Source of the DNA: Mucilaginibacter sp. SG564 | GTDB taxonomy: Bacteria > Bacteroidota > Bacteroidia > Sphingobacteriales > Sphingobacteriaceae | Direction: 5' to 3' | NCBI RefSeq assembly: GCF_013149275.1 | Contig: NZ_JABGNA010000001.1 | Span: 682,001 to 746,000, forward strand | Length of the DNA: 64,000 nt | Part shown: positions 18,711 to 25,998 of the stretch, piece by piece | Position numbering within the stretch: the first letter of the stretch is position 1 | Layout of the letters: each line of letters starts with the position of its first letter | The notes under the pieces: model-generated | Seen by the model: only the letters and a program-made list of their open reading frames with translations | Database searches by the model: none | Told to the model about the DNA's origin: nothing | Position numbers and translations under genes: made by a program

Positions 18711-18736
18711 GGCAACCTCAAGGCGTTTTACACCGT
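18711..18736 (+). promoter_or_regulatory. ECF-type promoter, site D (plus strand)
   Basis: GGCAACC (18711-18717), 16 bases, then CGT (18734-18736) followed by ATTGT. It lies only 13 bases before the ATG at 18750 and 22 bases before the ATG at 18759. Site C is 23 bases from its gene, which favours the second ATG as the true start. Confidence 0.72.
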
Positions 18737-18749
18737 ATTGTTATAAAAG

Positions 18750-19499
18750 ATGATTACTATGCTGGCAACCATAAAAAACTACTTACAGAAAAAAAGGTCA
18801 TTATCGGCCGTAACCGAAAAAAACGCGGTTGACGCTTATGATATCTGGGCCGAGAATTATGATAGCCAACCCGATAACCTCATGCTGCACCTGGACGGAA
18901 AGCTGTTTGAGCAGCTCATCAGCAACGTTGATATCAAAGGTAAACAGGTGGCCGATATTGGTTGTGGCACAGGCAGGCACTGGTCGCTGTTATTTAGTAA
19001 AGAGCCCGGCACGTTAACCGGGTTTGATGTATCTGGCGGAATGTTGAAAAAACTGAACGAAAAATATCCGCAGGCGCATACCTATATGATCACTAATAAT
19101 TTGTTTTCTGTGATTCCCGACGAAACTTACGATGTGATCATATCTACCCTTACCGTGGCCCATATTGAGGATATTGAAGAAGCTATGCAGGCTTGGGCCC
19201 GTTTGCTCAAAAGCGGCGGCGAGCTCATTATCACCGATTTTCATCCCCATATCCTGGCTTCCGGCGGTAAACGGACATTTAAGCACAATAACTCGGTAAT
19301 GGCCGTGCAGAACTACGTACACCCCATTTATACCATAAAAGATGCCTTGTTCCGGAATAATTTTGAGCTGCTTTTACAGGAGGAGATCAAAATAGACGAA
19401 AGCATGAAGCCTTTTTATGCCAAACAACACGCGCTGCATGTGTATGAAAAGTATAAAGGTTTCCCGGTGATATACGGTATTCATTTAAAAAAGGGATAA
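18750..19499 (+). CDS. SAM-dependent class I methyltransferase
   Basis: Up to 249 residues. The ATG at 18759 (MLATIKN) may be the real start because of the promoter-like site just upstream. Motif I is VADIGCGTGRHWSLLFS (about 65-81), motif II is ETYDVIISTLTVAHIED, and LLKSGGELIITDFHP closes the fold. It resembles small-molecule methyltransferases of the ubiquinone/menaquinone type, but position in the glycan locus argues for another acceptor. It overlaps the amidohydrolase start by 1 base. Confidence 0.87.
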   Translation: MITMLATIKNYLQKKRSLSAVTEKNAVDAYDIWAENYDSQPDNLMLHLDGKLFEQLISNVDIKGKQVADIGCGTGRHWSLLFSKEPGTLTGFDVSGGMLKKLNEKYPQAHTYMITNNLFSVIPDETYDVIISTLTVAHIEDIEEAMQAWARLLKSGGELIITDFHPHILASGGKRTFKHNNSVMAVQNYVHPIYTIKDALFRNNFELLLQEEIKIDESMKPFYAKQHALHVYEKYKGFPVIYGIHLKKG

Positions 19500-20665
19500 T
19501 GATACTCCACGGGCTGCGAATGGCCGATGGCGGGCAATGTGTAAACGTCAGGATCAATAAAGGTAAAATTGATGAGGTAACACCTGTGTCAATTACCGGG
19601 GATGACACTGATTTACATTTTGATAATGCCATGATCTTTCCCGGGTTGATCAATTCGCACGATCATCTTGATTTTAATCTTTTCCCCCAGTTAGGTAATC
19701 GCATATATATAAACTATACCGAGTGGGGCGCTTATATCCACAAACATTATAAACCCGAGATAAATCATATATTGCGGGTACCCGCTCCGCTGCGTATTCG
19801 CTGGGGAATATACAAAAACCTGCTTTGCGGGGTTACAACCGTGGTTAATCATGGCGAACATCTAAGCCTTGATGGCTCATTGATCAACGTTTTTGAAGAA
19901 ACACAGGATTTGCACTCCGTAGGTTTTGAGAACCTATGGCGACTGAAACTCAACAATCCCTTAAGACGCCATTTGCCTGTAGCGATACATATTGGCGAGG
20001 GTACGGATGAGGCGGCTTCAACAGAAATTGACAGTCTTATCCGCTGGAACAAATGGCGCCGGCCGCTAATTGGTATCCATGCCGTGGCCATGACCGGCGC
20101 ACAAGCTGCTAATTTTAAAGGTATTGTGTGGTGCCCCGAGTCGAACTATTATTTGTTGAATAAAACGGCCTCTATCGATCAATTAAAACAACACACCACT
20201 ATTTTATTTGGCACCGACTCTACCCTTACTGGCAACTGGAACATATGGGATCACATCACCATGGCCCGTAAAACAGGTTTGCTTACAGACGAAGAGTTAT
20301 ACCAATCCCTGAATAGTAACGCCGCGAAAGTATGGCTGATGAATACCGGCGAAATCAGCCCGGGAAAAGATGCCGACCTGGTGATAGCCCGCCAAAAAAA
20401 TGGAGCCACTGGGTTTGACTCTTTTCACGGTCTTAGCCCTGCCGGTTTGCTTATGGTGATGCATAAGGGTAATATCCGTCTGTTTGATCATGAGTTGTTA
20501 CTGCAAGTTGCTTCCGTAGTAAAGGGGCGCGATTTTAGTCTGATCAGAGTAGGAAAAGCTTATAAATATATTGAAGGTAACCTTGGGGAATTGACGGAGC
20601 AAATTCATTTGTATTTGCCTGAATTTACTTTCCCGTTTGAATTTATGGATCATCAAACATTTTAA
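19499..20665 (+). CDS. amidohydrolase-superfamily protein
   Basis: The 388-residue protein has the metal-dependent hydrolase layout of the TRZ/ATZ-chlorohydrolase branch. The metal-binding INSHDHLD is near residue 52, VAIHIGEGTDE near 161, LIGIHAVAMT near 189, LFGTDSTLTG near 238, and the C-terminal composite-domain strand GKDADLVIA near 294. The first motif reads HDH rather than the usual HxH followed by a hydrophobic residue, but keeps two histidines. It would hydrolyse a C-N bond such as a deamination. Placement between a methyltransferase and a glycosyltransferase is unusual for this family. Confidence 0.83.
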   Translation: MILHGLRMADGGQCVNVRINKGKIDEVTPVSITGDDTDLHFDNAMIFPGLINSHDHLDFNLFPQLGNRIYINYTEWGAYIHKHYKPEINHILRVPAPLRIRWGIYKNLLCGVTTVVNHGEHLSLDGSLINVFEETQDLHSVGFENLWRLKLNNPLRRHLPVAIHIGEGTDEAASTEIDSLIRWNKWRRPLIGIHAVAMTGAQAANFKGIVWCPESNYYLLNKTASIDQLKQHTTILFGTDSTLTGNWNIWDHITMARKTGLLTDEELYQSLNSNAAKVWLMNTGEISPGKDADLVIARQKNGATGFDSFHGLSPAGLLMVMHKGNIRLFDHELLLQVASVVKGRDFSLIRVGKAYKYIEGNLGELTEQIHLYLPEFTFPFEFMDHQTF

Positions 20666-20668
20666 AAG

Positions 20669-21802
20669 GTGATAAAGCTGGTTGACCTTACTTATTATGC
20701 ACATCGCGATTATACCCATACCGCCCAGGTTAGGGAAAACCATGCCCCTGCTCTTGCCTTTGCACCTTATCTTATCCATAAGATCGACTTTTGTTTTGTT
20801 AAACACGCCGCCTTTGAAGAGCACGTTGTTATGGATGGTGTGCCTTATCATTTTTTTAAAGGCCGAAACCGGTTTTGGTCCATCACGCTAAAAACACATC
20901 AATATATCAAAAAACTCAAGCCGGATGTGGTACTGGTGCAGGGATTCATCTTTCCGTTGCAAGTGATTTTTTTGCGATTGTTTTGCGGTAAGGGATTCAA
21001 AATTATGATCCAGCATCATGGTGGGTTGCCCTTCGGCGGTATCAAAGGCTGGCTGCAAAAAATAGCCTGCAGTTTTGCCGATGCTTTTATTTTTACGGCT
21101 GCCGGTAATGCTATGGTCTGGAAAAGGAAAAACATCATCAAACAGGATGCCCCCATATTTGAACTGCTGGAGGCCTCCACCAATCTTCAGCAAAAAGATA
21201 AGCAAATAAGTAAAACACGCACCCAAATGGCGGGCGAAACCAATATTTTATGGGTTGGCAGGTTAAATGCCAATAAAGACCCTATAGCTGTTTTATTGGG
21301 TTTTATGCAGTATCTGAAGATAAAACCCGAGGCCAAATTGTATATGATCTACCAAAGTGAGGATATGATCAATGATATAATGGCCTTGTTTGCCTCCAGT
21401 AAGCTGCTGGCAAACGCGGTGGTATTGGTGGGCCGCGTTGCTAACCACGAATTGCCCTACTGGTATAGCGCGGCCGATTTTTATATCTCGGGCAGCCATA
21501 AAGAAGGCAGTGGATATGCTTTATTAGAGGCTATGGCCTGTGGCTGTGTTCCGCTGATCACTGATATTCCTCCATATCAAAAAATAACCGGAAATGGCCG
21601 TTGCGGGTTTCTATATCCCCCGGGTGATGCCAATGCGCTGGCCAGATTGCTTTATACTGTGAATAACGCCGATCAAAAAAAGCTTTCTGACGATACCTTA
21701 ATTCATTTTCATCAACACCTCAGTTTTAAGAATATCGCTGATGATCTGGTGGGTATTTGTGAGCAGGTCACGACGCCCATTCAAGCGTCAACGCTTGAAT
21801 GA
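20669..21802 (+). CDS. family 4 glycosyltransferase
   Basis: A 377-residue GT-B protein starting with GTG at 20669, three bases after the amidohydrolase stop. The acceptor domain includes IMIQHHGGLPFGGIKGWLQK. The donor domain includes ILWVGRLNANKDPIAVLLGF (about 192-211) and SGSHKEGSGYALLEAMACGCVPL (about 273-295), with the conserved glutamates of GT4. The last codons (IQASTLE plus stop) are encoded by the first unit of a palindromic repeat array, so the original C-terminus may have been altered. Confidence 0.88.
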   Translation: MIKLVDLTYYAHRDYTHTAQVRENHAPALAFAPYLIHKIDFCFVKHAAFEEHVVMDGVPYHFFKGRNRFWSITLKTHQYIKKLKPDVVLVQGFIFPLQVIFLRLFCGKGFKIMIQHHGGLPFGGIKGWLQKIACSFADAFIFTAAGNAMVWKRKNIIKQDAPIFELLEASTNLQQKDKQISKTRTQMAGETNILWVGRLNANKDPIAVLLGFMQYLKIKPEAKLYMIYQSEDMINDIMALFASSKLLANAVVLVGRVANHELPYWYSAADFYISGSHKEGSGYALLEAMACGCVPLITDIPPYQKITGNGRCGFLYPPGDANALARLLYTVNNADQKKLSDDTLIHFHQHLSFKNIADDLVGICEQVTTPIQASTLE

Positions 21803-21865
21803 TTTTTTAGAGTAAGCGTCCACGCTTACTTGTCTGATGTTGCAATCGTAAGCGTGGACGCTTAC
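21779..21865. repeat. three palindromic GCGT-NN-ACGC units
   Basis: Perfect palindromes with two-base centres lie at 21779-21800 (ATTCAAGCGT/ACGCTTGAAT), 21811-21830 (AGTAAGCGT/ACGCTTACT) and 21848-21865 (GTAAGCGT/ACGCTTAC). They share the core AAGCGT-NN-ACGCTT. The first reaches into the glycosyltransferase gene. The spacing of about 30-37 bases makes a short array. Confidence 0.85.
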
Positions 21866-21911
21866 ATTCATTGTAGTTCAGCATGACAAAATAGTTTTTT
21901 TATCTTTTTTA

Positions 21912-22013
21912 GCGCAAGTCTTGGGTGGTTGCTGGTGCGCTGATGACTTGTGCTTATGAGTCTGATGATGTCACAAGTCATCGACCCACAATACCATAAC
22001 ACAAGACTTGCGC
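21912..22013. repeat. nested inverted repeat
   Basis: The outer arms GCGCAAGTCTTG (21912-21923) and CAAGACTTGCGC (22002-22013) enclose inner arms GATGACTTGTG (21942-21952) and CACAAGTCATC (21972-21982). The 21803-22197 gap holds this element, the palindromes before it and the repeat after it, and no gene. Confidence 0.8.
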
Positions 22014-22054
22014 CAATAAAGGTGAAACCACGAGTAGACAGTAAAAAATCTCCT

Positions 22055-22131
22055 GTCATTCTGAGCGTAGCGAACAATCTATTATACTACAGAACTGTCT
22101 GCGAATAGATCCTTCGTTCCTCAGGATGACA
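22055..22131. repeat. imperfect inverted repeat, GTCATTCTGAG family
   Basis: GTCATTCTGAGCG with CAATCTATT folds back on AATAGAT and CCTCAGGATGAC. It lies between convergent genes, like the repeats at 2319-2502 and 13485-13622. Confidence 0.7.
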
Positions 22132-22197
22132 ACCTGAATTATGGAGATTGTCGTGGTTCGTTCGAAATAACGTTTAGTTTAGGAGAAACAAGAATAC

Positions 22198-23253
22198 TCA
22201 ACACCCAAATAAAGCGGCAACCCGGGTGGCAATGGTTTCTACGGGATATGCCAGTACGGGCTCATGCAGCAAATCAGGATCGTGCAGCAGCTCTTTAATT
22301 ATCCCGGGTATATTCTCAACATTACCAGGTACATGATGCTGTGGCGGGCGCGAATCCATTCCCTTTACCAGGCTTACCACATGGCAGCCTGCATACAGGC
22401 CTTCGCTTAAAACGGTGCTGTAGCCTTCGTAGGCCGAGGTGTGCAGCAGTATCTTGGAGCGTTGCATTAATGCCAGAACTTCGGGGTGCGAGAGCTCTCC
22501 CTTAAGTTCGATATGATCTTCCAACTTTAGCCTGCTGATCTGTTTTTGGAGGTTCTCCATTTCAGGACCTTTACCACATATCACCGCTTTTAAATGCGGA
22601 AATTGCCTTGTAAGGCTTTTTACTACCTGGATAAACAGGTTGTATTGCTTCAATGGTATCAGCGAGCCTACCCCAATGATGTCGATCTCCCGGTTGGTGG
22701 ATTGCTCTCCAAAAAGTGTGACATCTATCCCCGATGGGATTGTATAACCTGGCTGTATATGGTAATTAATGCTGAACTCCCTGGCCAAAAAATCAGATAT
22801 GGCTATTAATTCGCCAGCCAGTGGTTTTACCTGTTTTACGTAATGGTTACCCGCTTTGGCATCCTGGCCAAGCAGCCAGGTATATTGTGGCAGGTTATAC
22901 TTTTTGGCAAAGCGCTTACCCATATAGGCGGCCTCACCCATCCAAAAGCTCAATAGGCCCATCAGTTCATACCGGGCATGCAATTGTTTAAGCGTTTGCC
23001 ATACCCGCCGCCAGGTAATTAAGCGGTATAACTGACCTTTGCCTTTTCCTGCCAATGCGATCACCTCCACCCCTTGCCAGTTATATCGCGCGGCTTTAAA
23101 TGGGTACTGAAAACTAACCACCACGATATGCAGCCCGGGCTTATTTTGCTTTAGTCCCCTTACAAAGACCTGCATAGACGGTATGCAGGTAGTATCGTTT
23201 TCATCAGCCGGGAAACCGGGACTTAATATCACTATGGTTTTTTGTTTGGTCAT
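22198..23253 (-). CDS. family 4 glycosyltransferase
   Basis: About 351 residues from the ATG at 23253 (MTKQKTIVIL). It overlaps the ABC transporter stop codon by 4 bases, which favours it over an in-frame start 24 bases upstream. The GT-B fold shows in TIVILSPGFPADENDT, in the linker PSGIDVTLF, in GVGSLIPLKQYNLFIQVVKS and in LLHTSAYEGYSTVLSEGLYA (about 274-293) with the GT4 glutamates. It is coupled to the ABC exporter and is thus a candidate to add a sugar to the exported product. Confidence 0.88.
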   Translation of the reverse strand: MTKQKTIVILSPGFPADENDTTCIPSMQVFVRGLKQNKPGLHIVVVSFQYPFKAARYNWQGVEVIALAGKGKGQLYRLITWRRVWQTLKQLHARYELMGLLSFWMGEAAYMGKRFAKKYNLPQYTWLLGQDAKAGNHYVKQVKPLAGELIAISDFLAREFSINYHIQPGYTIPSGIDVTLFGEQSTNREIDIIGVGSLIPLKQYNLFIQVVKSLTRQFPHLKAVICGKGPEMENLQKQISRLKLEDHIELKGELSHPEVLALMQRSKILLHTSAYEGYSTVLSEGLYAGCHVVSLVKGMDSRPPQHHVPGNVENIPGIIKELLHDPDLLHEPVLAYPVETIATRVAALFGC

Positions 23254-24962
23254 TCCAGTGTTATCAGTTTGTTGCAATAGCTCAGGCTCGCGGTGTTATG
23301 GGTTATAAAAAGGATCATTTTGCCCGAAGCAGCCAGTCGTTGCAGTTGTATCAAAATGGCTTCCTCGGCCTGTTGATCCATCTCGCCAAAAGGTTCATCC
23401 AATATCAGTACGTCAAAATCATGGTAAAGCGCCCGGGCAAGCAATATGCGCTGGCGCTGACCGCCGCTCAAGTTTTTCCCATTTTCCCTGACGGTCTGGT
23501 ACAATCCTTCTGCATTGCCATTCAGCAATGGGTTAAGTCCGCATATTGCGATAGCCTCAGCCAGTTTTTCATGCTCACTTTCCTCATCGCTGAGGGTGAT
23601 ATTTTTAAGAATCGTGTCATGAATAAAATAACCCTGTTGCTTTACATAGGCTATCCTGTTCCAATACTGTTTTCTGGCGATAATATTTGCTACCTGGTCA
23701 TTGATGAGGATATCCCCATCATCAGGCACTAAAAAGCCTAACAATAGATTGATGAGCGTGGTTTTGCCTCTGCCAGATAAGGCCGAGATACCCGCCAGAT
23801 CGCCCTTTTCGATACTAAAGCTGCTGTTTTTTAGGATCTGATGATCTTTATACCGGAAGCTGATGTTGTTGAATTGGATGGAGGTGATAGCCTCAGCCTC
23901 ACCCCAGCCCTCTCCAAAGGAGAGGGAGCCTGGATCAGCAAAGCCGCTAAGTAAAGTCCTCTCCTTTTGAGAGGACCGGGGTGAGGTCAGATCATTCAGC
24001 GTAAACTCATAAGTTTTTATTTGCCCGGTGCTGTTGAGTATTTTGATAATACCGGGGATGATCTTGTAGGCGGCAGCCATAAAAACGCCGATAGTGAGCA
24101 GATCAATTACTGGCTGGTTGGTCCAGTATTTATTGATGAGCACTAATATAAAGAAACCCAGCACCGCGAAGACCTCCACCAGGCGCGATGGTAAAGCCTG
24201 CAAGGTTTGTTGCCCGGCCAGGTTATCATTCAGCCGTTGCTGATAGCTGTGGTAACGATTGGTGAAAAAGCTGGTTTTATCATAAATATTACTCTCCACA
24301 AAACCGGCTAATGATTCCTGTAAATGCTGAAGCGTTTTTTCGCTGGCCTGTTTGGTATTCACCCTGATCTGTTTCGACCGTTTCCGGATAAACCAGGCCA
24401 GTAAAATTACCGGAGGTAACAGCAACAGCAGCAGCAATAGAAATAATATGGGCTGATAGATGAGTATAGCACAAACCGTAAACAGGATAAGGATGCCCTG
24501 CGAAATAACCTGTTGCACGTTGGTGAGGATGTAATGACTAAACTCAATAGGCTGCTGACTGATCTGCCGGATATGGATAGAGGAATCGACATTAACAAAG
24601 TTCACGTAATCATTTTTCAGGTAATTGATGATGTTCCTTTTTGATAAGCGCGAAGCTACTCCATAAAAAAAATGATGCTGAAAACGCATAATGAGGTAGC
24701 CCATCCAGTTTTTAAAGCAAAAAAGTACCAGGAATATACTGATGAGCAGCATGGAATTTTTGTTGAACCAGCCAGAAGGCAAAAAGGCAAAGCCGTTATT
24801 GATGGTTTTAGTCGAAGTGTAAATTCCGACTACCAGTAACAGCATCCCCAGAAAAGCGATATCAAGCGCGCTGATCAACAGATCGAGCAGGATGAGCCTG
24901 CTCAATTGCGCTTTCTCCTGCCTGTTCAGCAGTGTTAAAATGCCTTTTATAATATGCTTCAT
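23250..24962 (-). CDS. ABC transporter, fused permease and ATPase
   Basis: The 570-residue half-transporter has an N-terminal membrane domain of about six helices (18-315) and a C-terminal ATPase. Walker A is SALSGRGKTTLINLLLGF (about 395), the signature NLSGGQRQRILLARAL (about 498) and Walker B DVLILDEPFGEMD (about 520). Family members export lipids or lipid-linked glycans (MsbA/PglK type). Residues about 325-358, between the two domains, are encoded by a foldback repeat at 23897-23986, which adds a linker absent from usual members. Its upstream region carries promoter-like site G. Confidence 0.9.
   Translation of the reverse strand: MKHIIKGILTLLNRQEKAQLSRLILLDLLISALDIAFLGMLLLVVGIYTSTKTINNGFAFLPSGWFNKNSMLLISIFLVLFCFKNWMGYLIMRFQHHFFYGVASRLSKRNIINYLKNDYVNFVNVDSSIHIRQISQQPIEFSHYILTNVQQVISQGILILFTVCAILIYQPILFLLLLLLLLPPVILLAWFIRKRSKQIRVNTKQASEKTLQHLQESLAGFVESNIYDKTSFFTNRYHSYQQRLNDNLAGQQTLQALPSRLVEVFAVLGFFILVLINKYWTNQPVIDLLTIGVFMAAAYKIIPGIIKILNSTGQIKTYEFTLNDLTSPRSSQKERTLLSGFADPGSLSFGEGWGEAEAITSIQFNNISFRYKDHQILKNSSFSIEKGDLAGISALSGRGKTTLINLLLGFLVPDDGDILINDQVANIIARKQYWNRIAYVKQQGYFIHDTILKNITLSDEESEHEKLAEAIAICGLNPLLNGNAEGLYQTVRENGKNLSGGQRQRILLARALYHDFDVLILDEPFGEMDQQAEEAILIQLQRLAASGKMILFITHNTASLSYCNKLITLE
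23897..23986. repeat. foldback repeat inserted in frame within the ABC transporter gene
   Basis: The outer arms CCTCACCCC (23897-23905) and GGGGTGAGG (23978-23986) enclose two small hairpins, CCCTCTCC-aaa-GGAGAGGG (23908-23926) and GTCCTCTC...GAGAGGAC (23956-23976). The structure is typical of a small mobile intergenic repeat. Here it lies in coding sequence and keeps the frame open. Confidence 0.85.
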
Positions 24963-24981
24963 TTTTTAAGAAGCAAGAATT

Positions 24982-25048
24982 AAGAGTCAAGAACCAAGAA
25001 AAACAATGTGGTTATTTTCTGTCTTGATTCTTGACTCTAACCTCTTGA
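24982..25048. repeat. imperfect inverted repeat in the ABC transporter leader
   Basis: AAGAGTCAAGAACCAAGA on the left pairs with TCTTGATTCTTGACTCT on the right. It lies between promoter-like site G and the ABC transporter start, so it would be in the 5' untranslated RNA. Coordinates are approximate at the ends. Confidence 0.6.
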
Positions 25049-25059
25049 CTCTATTCATT

Positions 25060-25085
25060 ACGGGCCAAAAAGCTTAATGGTTGCC
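25060..25085 (-). promoter_or_regulatory. ECF-type promoter, site G (minus strand)
   Basis: On the minus strand GGCAACC (25085-25079), 16 bases, then CGT (25062-25060) followed by AATGA, identical to site C in the -10 part. It lies 97 bases before the ABC transporter start at 24962. Confidence 0.7.
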
Positions 25086-25096
25086 CGTTTGAACGC

Positions 25097-25129
25097 AAAA
25101 AGCCCGGTAATTTTAATTACCGGGCTTTT
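25097..25129 (-). terminator. Rho-independent terminator of the OmpA gene
   Basis: A perfect GC-rich hairpin with arms AAAAGCCCGGTAA and TTACCGGGCTTTT is flanked by A and T runs, 20 bases after the OmpA stop codon. It also separates that gene from promoter-like site G. Confidence 0.85.
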
Positions 25130-25148
25130 GATATGAGGTCGAAAAGAT

Positions 25149-25682
25149 TTATTTGTTAAGCTTGATCTCTACACGGCGGTTCAGAGCTCTGCCGTCTTCT
25201 GTAGTGTTATCTGCAATTGGCTTGCTTTCGCCATAACCTTTTACGCTTAGGTTATCGCCGTTGATACCGCTGTTTACCAGGTATAATTTTACTGAATTAG
25301 CTCTTTCAACAGATAATTCCATATTGTGCTCAGGCGTACCTTCTGATGAAGCATTACCATTCAATACAAATTTTACAGTTTGATCTTTCTTCATTTCAGC
25401 AGCTGCCTGATCAAGGGTTTGGTAAGATGAAGTTCTTAGCACGGCTGAGTTAAACTCAAACTGGATATTGCTAAAGTTATAGTTTGGTTTTGCCGGTGGC
25501 GGCGGTGGAGTTTCTTTTGGTGCAGGTTTTGGCGCCGGAGCTGGTTGTGGCTTTGGTGCGTAAGTTTGTTCGGTTTCAACCGGTACAGGTTTTTGAACCA
25601 GTTTTTTTGATTTACATGAGATTACAGTGATGGCGCCTAACGCAAAGATTAAAGTAAATAAGGGTGTTTTTAAAGCTTTCAT
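25149..25682 (-). CDS. OmpA-family lipoprotein
   Basis: About 177 residues from the ATG at 25682 (MKALKTPLF). An in-frame extension to 25772 adds 30 residues that break the signal peptide and is rejected. A lipoprotein signal (LIFALGAITVISCKSKK) gives lipidation at Cys23. A Pro-rich linker follows (PKPQPAPAPKPAPKETPPPP, about 45-64). The OmpA peptidoglycan-binding domain runs from about residue 70 with FEFNSAVLRTSSY, SVERANSVKLYLV and GRALNRRVEIKL. It would tether the outer membrane to peptidoglycan. It is a single gene with its own terminator. Confidence 0.92.
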   Translation of the reverse strand: MKALKTPLFTLIFALGAITVISCKSKKLVQKPVPVETEQTYAPKPQPAPAPKPAPKETPPPPPAKPNYNFSNIQFEFNSAVLRTSSYQTLDQAAAEMKKDQTVKFVLNGNASSEGTPEHNMELSVERANSVKLYLVNSGINGDNLSVKGYGESKPIADNTTEDGRALNRRVEIKLNK

Positions 25683-25998
25683 AGCTAAATTTTGTTTTTT
25701 TGTAAACATAAAAAATATTCGTGATTTCAAGCTCAGTTGAGTATAACATGGCGTGAAAATAAAGAGAATCACAGGATGTTTATTTCACATCGGGCTGTCC
25801 TCCACCAATTTTGTATCGTAACTAAACGCAGATTTCAAAAGGTAAGTATTACGTTAAAATAAGCTGTCCATGAAAATAATCTGTTAATGGTGCTTTATGG
25901 TATTGATAGTTAGGTATTTGTACGCATTATTTTCGGTAGAAATACGGTGTGATATTTTGACTATTGATGTTAAATTAGTGTTACCTAAACTTATCATC

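Noticed and set aside
21779..22131. CRISPR array
   Set aside because: The palindromic units are only three, lack unique spacers of constant size and have no cas genes nearby.
23250..24962. Frameshift or pseudogene in the ABC transporter because of the odd linker
   Set aside because: The frame stays open through the repeat, and all ATPase motifs are intact downstream of it.
25683..25772. N-terminal extension of the OmpA lipoprotein
   Set aside because: The longer start would bury the lipoprotein signal peptide 30 residues inside the protein.
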